NCBI RefSeq assembly: GCF_020731285.1 | Contig: NZ_JAJFOW010000023.1 | Coordinates: 1-64,000, forward strand | Origin: Cohnella baijiui | GTDB lineage: Bacteria; Bacillota; Bacilli; Paenibacillales; Paenibacillaceae | DNA: 64,000 nucleotides | Direction: 5' to 3' | Shown here: positions 58,196 to 64,000 of the stretch, in pieces | Position numbering within the stretch: position 1 is the stretch's first letter | Layout: each line of letters opens with the position of its first letter | Program-made: the position numbers and the translations under genes | The notes under the pieces: generated by a model | Databases searched by the model: none | The model's input: the letters and a program-made list of their open reading frames with translations, nothing else | Told to the model about the DNA's origin: nothing

Positions 58196-59131
58196 TCAAA
58201 AGATGCGATAATTGGCGAATTTGAAAGCCATTCGGTAGGCGGTCACGATGAGGAAGAAACTGACCACCGATTTAAACATGCCGACCGCCGTGGCGAAGCT
58301 GAACTGTGTTTTGAGCAGACCGGCCCGATAGGCGAAAGTATCGATAATATCTCCTTTGTCATAGACAAGCGCATTATACAGATTAAAGATTTGATCGAAG
58401 CCCGCGTTCAGAATGTTTCCAAGAGACAAGGTACCGAGAACGATGACGATCGGGGTGATCGCGGGAATCGTCACATTCAGCGTTTGTTTCCAGCGACCCG
58501 CTCCGTCCATCTCCGCGGCTTCGTAAAGAGCCGGATTGACGGCGGTTAACGCCGCAAGGAACAGGATGGTGCCGAAGCCGAATTCCTTCCAAATATCGCT
58601 GGCGACAACCGTGAACCGGAACCAATCCCCCTGCATAAGGAACGGAATCGATTCGATGCCGAACCAGGAGCCGAGCAATTGATTGACGGGTCCGTTGTTT
58701 CCCAGCAGGTTGATCAGAATGCCGCCTAGAATGACCCAGGACATGAAGTGCGGCAAGTAAACGAGCGTCTGCACGAGCCGTTTGACGAACATATGGCGCA
58801 ATTCGTTAAGCAGCAGGGAGAATACGAACGGAACGAGCAAGCCGAACACGATTTTCAATCCGGCGATAACGAAGGTGTTGCGAATGACCTCAAGGCTGTC
58901 TTCCCGGGCGAACATCAGGCGGAAATTGTTCAGCCCTACCCATGGAGAGTGAATAAAGCCCAGCCAGGGCTTAAACTCCTGAAAGGCAATGACCAGTCCT
59001 CCCATAGGAAAATAGAGAAAAACGAGAGCCAGAACGATCCCGGGAACAAGCATGGCGTGGAGTTGCCACGTCAGTCCGAATGACCAAGGCTTCCTTCCCG
59101 CGGCTGGGCGTGTCTTTGTTTCCAAGTTCAA
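58196..59131 (-). CDS. CUT1 sugar ABC permease (LplB-like)
   Basis: A 311-residue permease: LTWQLHAMLVPGIVLALVFLYFPMGGLVIAFQEF, EAA loop EAAEMDGAGRWKQTLNVTIPAITP, and end FKFANYRIF. It closely resembles the module A permease at 8244. GGAGGA 8 nt before TTG 59131 decides the start; an upstream ATG at 59176 lacks a ribosome site. It is divergent from the module D binding protein, with about 230 nt between them that must hold two promoters. Confidence 0.9.
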   Translation of the reverse strand: MNLETKTRPAAGRKPWSFGLTWQLHAMLVPGIVLALVFLYFPMGGLVIAFQEFKPWLGFIHSPWVGLNNFRLMFAREDSLEVIRNTFVIAGLKIVFGLLVPFVFSLLLNELRHMFVKRLVQTLVYLPHFMSWVILGGILINLLGNNGPVNQLLGSWFGIESIPFLMQGDWFRFTVVASDIWKEFGFGTILFLAALTAVNPALYEAAEMDGAGRWKQTLNVTIPAITPIVIVLGTLSLGNILNAGFDQIFNLYNALVYDKGDIIDTFAYRAGLLKTQFSFATAVGMFKSVVSFFLIVTAYRMAFKFANYRIF

Positions 59132-59280
59132 TGCGATGTCCTCCCATAATCTGCGTTTATGTTTCGGTACATTCATTGTAAGAGAGCGCTATTGGGTTCA
59201 GATACGCGAAAGTCTCAACAAAAAAAGCATTCTCTTAACTTCGATTGGGGGATGGTTAAAGAATTGTCATTATTGTTAAA

Positions 59281-59330
59281 TTTGTTTTCTATCCGGCCTG
59301 TTTTATATTCGTTATGCTTGGGGAGCAATT
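59281..59330 (+). promoter_or_regulatory. Promoter-like block of the module D binding protein, shared with the GH39-like genes
   Basis: TTTGTTTTCTAT (59281-59292) and TATTCGTTATGCTTGGG (starting 59306) match the block at 52103-52150 at identical spacing. It is about 30-40 nt before the ribosome site. The remainder of the divergent gap (59132-59280) is AT-rich without another clear box. Confidence 0.55.
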
Positions 59331-59358
59331 CCAAATCATGAGGTGGAGGTCAGCAGAA

Positions 59359-61083
59359 ATGAAAGGTATAAAAAAGCGATTTTTAATAGGGATGGTCACG
59401 GTTCTCGCACTCTCGTCTTTAGCTGCGTGCTCCGGCAAATCCGGCAACGAAGCCGTTCAGGAGACGAACCCCGCGGCAAGCGCTTCGAGCGCATCGTCAA
59501 ATGATAGCGGTTCCGCGGAAGCGAACGGGGAAACGGCTCCATTCAAGAACGGCAAATACGATCCGCCGATCCCGATCAACATTGCGGTCGATGTCGGGGA
59601 CGATATCCAGTATTTCAACGGAGAAACGGCCGAGAAAAATATATTGTTCGACCAGACCAAAGCCAACCTGGGCCTGGACATCCATGTGCTGTGGACCGCC
59701 CCCGGCAAAAACGACGGGTTCAAAACGAAGCTGCTGCTTTCCCTGGCTTCCGGAGAAAAGCTCCCCGACGTGGTATTTACGGGCGGAGACTCCGAGCTCA
59801 TGAATCAATTGATAGACTCCGGCAAGTTTATGGCGCTTAACGATTCCATCGACAAATACGCAAGCGAAGACATCAAACGGGTTTACAAGGAAAACCCCGA
59901 TCTGTTCCTGCCCGTTACCCGCGACGGAAAAGCGATGGCTCTGCCTATTCCGATCTTCGGACCGAACAGTCCTCCCCTGATGTACATCCGTCAGGACTGG
60001 CTGGATAAGCTGAATCTGAAAGCGCCGACCAACATGGACGAACTCGAACAGGTGATGGACGCCTTCGTTAATAAGGATCCGGACGGCAACAACAAGAAAG
60101 ACACGTACGGAGCGGCCGTGCAGCTGAAAAATCCGGGCGGAGATATCTTCGCCGACGCGACCGCCTTGTTCGGGGCTTATGGAGCGATTCCCGGAATATG
60201 GAGAAAATCGGAAGATGGCCAATCGCTTTCCTACGATTCGGTTCAACCGGGAATGAAAACGGCGCTCGGCAAATTCCGCGATTGGTTATCCAAAGGGTAT
60301 ATCTCCAAGGATGCCGCCCAGCAGGACGGAGGGACGGCGACGCAATTGTTCACTTCGGGGAAAGCCGGTATCGTGTTCGGTCCGAACTGGTTCCCGTACT
60401 TTCCGCTTCCGGATCTGGAGAAGAACGTTCCGGGAGCCAAGTACAAGGTTTATCCCATTCCAGCCGGTCCGGACGGCAAAGCCGAACGCAGAGCGATGTC
60501 CATCTTCGGCGGAGCGCTTCTTATCAACAAGGACTACGCTCATCCCGATGCCGTATTCAAATATGCCCAAGCCATGTACGAGATGGCCAGAGACGGCCAG
60601 GTATGGGGGCTTACTAGGGATTTCCTCATGAACAACGGTTACCAGGCGCAAGGAAGCTATTTCCAAGTATCGAAATACGGTTTCCTTCCGAATTACTTCG
60701 TCGATCCGTGGTACCAAATCGACGGTTATCTGGATTACATGAAAGAAGGCAAGCCGGGCCGCTCTCCAAGCGAACAGGAAGGGTTCGATACGTGCCAAAA
60801 AAATCCGTTGTGCGTGAACGGACAGATCGAATCGATGAGCACGTGGAGGGCGCAGAAAGACGCCGACGTCATCAGCGCTTTCGCCGGGCCTACGACGGAA
60901 ACCCAAAAAACGCAAGGCGACTACCTTTACAAAATGGAATACGAGACGATGATCAAAATCATCTACGGCACTACGCCGGTTGACGGCTTCGACGCTTTCG
61001 TCGAGAAGTGGAAATCAAGCGGCGGCGATAAATTGACCCAGGAAGTCAACGATTGGTACACGAAGAACGTTCTGAAGAAATAA
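59359..61083 (+). CDS. Extracellular solute-binding lipoprotein (LplA/LipO-like)
   Basis: A 574-residue long-type sugar-binding lipoprotein. The signal ends in lipobox SLAAC (Cys22), then a Ser/Ala/Glu-rich tether. KLLLSLASGEKLPDVVFTGGDS, PPLMYIRQDWLDKLNLKAPTNMDELEQVMDAFVNKDPDGNNKKDTYG and KAGIVFGPNWFPYFPLPDL are family hallmarks; the end SSGGDKLTQEVNDWYTKNVLKK matches the module A protein. GGAGG is 9 nt before ATG 59359. It sits between divergent permeases and the YesM/YesN pair of module D and shares promoter elements with the GH39-like genes, so it likely binds their products. Confidence 0.93.
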   Translation: MKGIKKRFLIGMVTVLALSSLAACSGKSGNEAVQETNPAASASSASSNDSGSAEANGETAPFKNGKYDPPIPINIAVDVGDDIQYFNGETAEKNILFDQTKANLGLDIHVLWTAPGKNDGFKTKLLLSLASGEKLPDVVFTGGDSELMNQLIDSGKFMALNDSIDKYASEDIKRVYKENPDLFLPVTRDGKAMALPIPIFGPNSPPLMYIRQDWLDKLNLKAPTNMDELEQVMDAFVNKDPDGNNKKDTYGAAVQLKNPGGDIFADATALFGAYGAIPGIWRKSEDGQSLSYDSVQPGMKTALGKFRDWLSKGYISKDAAQQDGGTATQLFTSGKAGIVFGPNWFPYFPLPDLEKNVPGAKYKVYPIPAGPDGKAERRAMSIFGGALLINKDYAHPDAVFKYAQAMYEMARDGQVWGLTRDFLMNNGYQAQGSYFQVSKYGFLPNYFVDPWYQIDGYLDYMKEGKPGRSPSEQEGFDTCQKNPLCVNGQIESMSTWRAQKDADVISAFAGPTTETQKTQGDYLYKMEYETMIKIIYGTTPVDGFDAFVEKWKSSGGDKLTQEVNDWYTKNVLKK

Positions 61084-61101
61084 TCGGCTCATCTGTACGG
61101 A

Positions 61102-61126
61102 AGAGGCGGACTTTCCATCCGCCTCT
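61102..61126 (+). other. Hairpin between binding-protein and kinase genes
   Basis: AGAGGCGGA (61102-61110) and TCCGCCTCT (61118-61126) form a 9-bp stem with a 7-nt loop, followed by CTTGTACG. It may partly terminate the binding-protein transcript and so keep kinase and regulator expression low. Confidence 0.6.
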
Positions 61127-61155
61127 CTTGTACGTCCCGAAAGGGCTCCGTCATA

Positions 61156-62883
61156 ATGGAACTTAAAAAACAGATGAGGCGATCCATCGTGATCAAGATG
61201 AACAACTTCACCAAAGTGAACATATTGATTCTCATGCTGCTCATTCCCGTTCTCATTATGTACGCGTATTCTTACCGAACCAGCATCCGGGTGCTTCAGC
61301 AAAATATTCAGGACTCCCAGATGAGCCGGTTGTCGTTTCTTTTCAAGCAGCTGAACGATAACGTCAATCAATTGTCCATGATGGCCAACGTGCTCCTCAA
61401 AGACCCGAACGTGAAGGAGTTTCGCGACCTGGATTTGTACGGGGACGAAATCAACTTTTTCAAGACCGTGCAAATCATCAGCCAGAAGTTAAACCTTCAA
61501 AGCGTCGCCAATACGTTTTCCAATTCCATCGTCATCTACGCCCCTCGTATTCAAAAGGCGATCGGACAATATTCGCTCGTTTCTTACGACGCTCAAGATC
61601 TTTACGGACATGCCGATCCGAATTGGCGGTACGACAGGGAAACCGGCCAATTCATCTTATATGCGTTCGATCCCATCTACGAAAACAATGTTGCCGCGAA
61701 TGCCAGATTAATCGCGAAAGTGAGCTTCAAGTCGGACAATATCGTGAAAATGCTGGACAACTATCATTCCGAAGGAACCGGGGAAACGTTCTTGTTTCGC
61801 CCGGGAGCCAGGACGATCGTCAAATCGAGCGACTATCCCGCCCTCATCGATCAAATCGCCGATCAAATCGGGCAGTGGAAGTTAGGGGAGCAAGGAAACG
61901 CGACGGTCGATATAGAGGGCTCCTCCTATATGATCAATTACCTGAAATCCAATGAGCTGGGCTGGTATTTGGTCGACTACGTGCCGCTGCAGAATATCCT
62001 GTCTCCGATCACCGCCAACCGCAAGTTTTTCTATTTATTTTTGGGCGTGATGCTGTTAGTCAGCCTGATGATTTCCTATATCTTATATCAAAACATCCGG
62101 ATCCCGATCAAAGATTTGATTCGCAGCGTGCAGCAGCTCAAAAAAGGCAACTATTCGACCCGAATCCGGGTAAAGTCGGACAATGAGTTTACATTCCTGA
62201 TCCTGAAGTTTAACGAAATGGCGGGCGAAATCGAGAATCTGATCGGCAAGGTGTATGCGGAAGAAATCCGTTCCCGCGAAGCGACCTTAAAACAGCTGCA
62301 ATCCCAAATCAACCCCCACTTCTTATACAATTGCCTGGCCTTCATGAAAAGCATGGCCGTTCTGGAAGAGAAAGAGTCTATCGTCGCGATGGCCGTTAAC
62401 TTGAGCAAATATTATCGCTACACGACGAGAAACGAACGGCAGCTCGTCACCGTGCGGGAAGAGATGGAGCTTGTCCGGCATTACTTGGCCATCCAGAACC
62501 TTCAAATGAAGCGATTGTCCATTCACATCGATATTCCCCCAACCATGCTCGATCTTCCAATCCCGCGATTGCTGATCCAGCCGGTCGTAGAGAACGCGAT
62601 CATCCATGGCATCGAATCCGATCCGGATGCCGGACGCATCGTCATTCGCGGGGAGCAGGTCGAGGGCGAAAATTGGATTACGGTAGAAGACGACGGTCCG
62701 GGAATGAGCGACGAAGAGAGGCTTGCTCTCTCGAAAAAGATCAATCTTCCTCTGACGGACGAGATCGGGTGCGGTCTGTGGAACGTTCATCAACGGCTGA
62801 AATATCAGTTCGATCCGGAATCCGGACTCGTGTTCGAAGCTTCTCAACCCTCGGGACTAAAAGTGATTCTTCATTGGAAATAA
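61156..62883 (+). CDS. YesM-like sensor histidine kinase
   Basis: A 575-residue membrane kinase. TM1 is at about residues 16-37, the extracytoplasmic sensor runs to about 288, TM2 (YLFLGVMLLVSLMISYILY) is at about 292-311, and then a HAMP domain (IRIPIKDLIRSVQQLKKGNYSTRI). The catalytic core has SQINPHFLYNCLAFMKSMAVLEEK near residue 385 with the phospho-acceptor His, QPVVENAIIHGIE, VEDDGPGM, and GLWNVHQRLKYQFD. The ribosome site is weak (AAAGGG). It is cotranscribed with the regulator 20 nt downstream. Confidence 0.92.
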   Translation: MELKKQMRRSIVIKMNNFTKVNILILMLLIPVLIMYAYSYRTSIRVLQQNIQDSQMSRLSFLFKQLNDNVNQLSMMANVLLKDPNVKEFRDLDLYGDEINFFKTVQIISQKLNLQSVANTFSNSIVIYAPRIQKAIGQYSLVSYDAQDLYGHADPNWRYDRETGQFILYAFDPIYENNVAANARLIAKVSFKSDNIVKMLDNYHSEGTGETFLFRPGARTIVKSSDYPALIDQIADQIGQWKLGEQGNATVDIEGSSYMINYLKSNELGWYLVDYVPLQNILSPITANRKFFYLFLGVMLLVSLMISYILYQNIRIPIKDLIRSVQQLKKGNYSTRIRVKSDNEFTFLILKFNEMAGEIENLIGKVYAEEIRSREATLKQLQSQINPHFLYNCLAFMKSMAVLEEKESIVAMAVNLSKYYRYTTRNERQLVTVREEMELVRHYLAIQNLQMKRLSIHIDIPPTMLDLPIPRLLIQPVVENAIIHGIESDPDAGRIVIRGEQVEGENWITVEDDGPGMSDEERLALSKKINLPLTDEIGCGLWNVHQRLKYQFDPESGLVFEASQPSGLKVILHWK

Positions 62884-62902
62884 GCGGGAAGGGGCATGCA
62901 GC

Positions 62903-64000
62903 ATGTTTCGGATTTTGATCGTGGACGACCACGAACATCAGGTGGAGAGCTTGGTCAAGTCGATTCCCTGGGACGAGCTTGAATTCGACCAAGTGCATCA
63001 GGCCTACTCCGGCACGGAAGCGCTGGATCTTCTTCATGCGTGTCCTATCGATATCGTGATTACGGATATCCGCATGCCGGGAATGTCGGGGCTTGAGCTG
63101 CTTCAGCGCATTCGGCAAAAATGGAAAAGGATCAAATGCGTCCTGTTCAGCGGTTACGCCGATTTCGAGTATGCCCAACAAGCGATCCAATTCCATACCG
63201 ACGACTACATCCTCAAGCCGGCGGACGACGCGGAGATCGTCGCCTGTTTGAGGAGATTAACGGAATCGATTCGCAAGGAATGGGAGGACGTCAGTTCCCA
63301 TCAACGAACCCTCTATACGTTGAGAGAAAATTTCCCCAAGCTGAGAGACGGGTTGCTGAACGAATTGCTGCAAGGCCGTTCCTTCGCGGAGCAGGCTTTG
63401 TCCCAACAGCTTAGCGCCTTTGAAATTCCTTTCGCCGCGGGCGACGAGGTCATGCTGATGCTCGTCCGTATGGACGACTCGTTCTACGCTTACAACGATC
63501 GGGACGTTCATCTGAGGGAATACGCGATCGGGAACATGGCGGAAGAGATCTTCCGGGACGAGTACGTGTTGTGGAAGTGCAAGGATCCCCACGATTATCT
63601 CATCTTTCTGATGAAAAGGAAGCGGAGCCATCAAGAAGATTTTTCAGCGGAGGAAGGCGTCGTAGGCAGTTCGCACCGGTTAGAGCGCGAAGCGAGCGAG
63701 CTTCAGAACAGCGTCCAGACCTTTCTGCACGGAAAGATTTCTATTCTACTCAGCACGAAGGGAACGTTTCCGGGCGCTGTTCCGCAACTGTATCAGTCCT
63801 CGCTCCGCGTCGTCCGCCAACGCTTTGGAAAACAGGACGAGTTCTTGATCTCCGCCGATTCTTTCGATGACACTCCGCAGGTAAACTCTTCCGCAGGGTT
63901 GTACGATTCGCCCACGTTGATCCAGCTGCTGGAAGCGGGACGCTGGGAGGCGATCGAAGATAAGCTTCGGACCGTGTTCGGAGAAATGGTCAAGCTGGAT
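62903..64000 (+). CDS. YesN-like response regulator, cut by the window end
   Basis: 366 codons are visible and the frame is still open at position 64000. The receiver domain has DDH (8-10), Asp55 in VITDIRMPG, and YILKPADD with the conserved Lys. A long YesN-type middle region follows (NELLQGRSFAEQALSQQL; FRDEYVLWKCKDPHDYLIFLMKRKR). The AraC HTH expected at the C-terminus lies beyond the window. GGGAAGGGG precedes ATG 62903. It is partner of the adjacent kinase and the probable activator of the promoter blocks at 59281 and 52103. Confidence 0.9.
   Translation, partial: MFRILIVDDHEHQVESLVKSIPWDELEFDQVHQAYSGTEALDLLHACPIDIVITDIRMPGMSGLELLQRIRQKWKRIKCVLFSGYADFEYAQQAIQFHTDDYILKPADDAEIVACLRRLTESIRKEWEDVSSHQRTLYTLRENFPKLRDGLLNELLQGRSFAEQALSQQLSAFEIPFAAGDEVMLMLVRMDDSFYAYNDRDVHLREYAIGNMAEEIFRDEYVLWKCKDPHDYLIFLMKRKRSHQEDFSAEEGVVGSSHRLEREASELQNSVQTFLHGKISILLSTKGTFPGAVPQLYQSSLRVVRQRFGKQDEFLISADSFDDTPQVNSSAGLYDSPTLIQLLEAGRWEAIEDKLRTVFGEMVKLD

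Overview
The window looks like chromosomal DNA of a high-GC, spore-former-type Firmicute of the Paenibacillaceae (Cohnella or a high-GC Paenibacillus is my best guess). The evidence is strong AGGAGG ribosome sites with many TTG/GTG starts, several Lpl/Yte-type sugar importers paired with YesM/YesN two-component systems, a bacillithiol gene (bshB2), Bacillus-type CsoR/CopZ, an S-layer-homology remnant and a perfect CIRCE element. No rRNA, tRNA, CRISPR array, phage or intact insertion sequence was seen.

Layout. 0.3-4.3 kb: a complete XylFGH/ChvE-type sugar importer (binding lipoprotein, double ATPase, permease) behind a cre-like site. 4.6-6.2 kb: a YcaQ/AlkZ-like DNA glycosylase and a convergent GIY-YIG-like protein. 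6.4-15 kb: importer module A (binding lipoprotein, two permeases, YesM kinase, YesN regulator, Gfo/Idh/MocA oxidoreductase). 15-24.3 kb: importer module B, a leftward operon of binding protein, MalF/MalG-like permeases, a second Gfo/Idh/MocA oxidoreductase and a GNAT protein, divergent from its own YesM/YesN pair. 24.4-33.6 kb: housekeeping and stress genes (HD-GYP response regulator, RidA, bshB2, acyl-CoA dehydrogenase-like flavoprotein, NAD(P)-binding protein, csoR-copZ-lipoprotein, a 51-bp tandem repeat array, CIRCE-controlled htpG). 33.6-51.2 kb: importer module C with a giant secreted GH42-like/CBM32-like/SGNH protein, an AraC regulator, two permeases, a binding lipoprotein, two MDR dehydrogenases, a cytoplasmic GH78-like rhamnosidase, an exported alpha/beta-hydrolase and an unfamiliar lipoprotein. 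51.2-52.1 kb: a graveyard of a decayed importer and an SLH fragment. 52.3-64 kb: two paralogous secreted GH39-like enzymes and importer module D (two permeases leftward; binding lipoprotein, YesM and a YesN cut by the window end rightward).

How it works together. Modules A, B, C and D are oligosaccharide importers without their own ATPase, so they probably share a MsmX-type ATPase encoded elsewhere. Secreted enzymes (giant GH42-like protein, GH39-like pair) cut plant or microbial polysaccharide outside the cell; binding lipoproteins and permeases take up the fragments; cytoplasmic enzymes (GH78, MDR and Gfo oxidoreductases) finish the job. Three pairs of promoters share cis-elements at identical spacing, which ties genes into regulons: 6.4 and 13.6 kb; 39.6 and 40.8 kb; 52.1 and 59.3 kb. 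Gene decay is also visible: five remnants (a VWA protein, a WecE-like aminotransferase, a binding protein, a permease and an SLH domain) sit in the gaps. Start codons were chosen from Shine-Dalgarno spacing, so several differ from the longest open frame.
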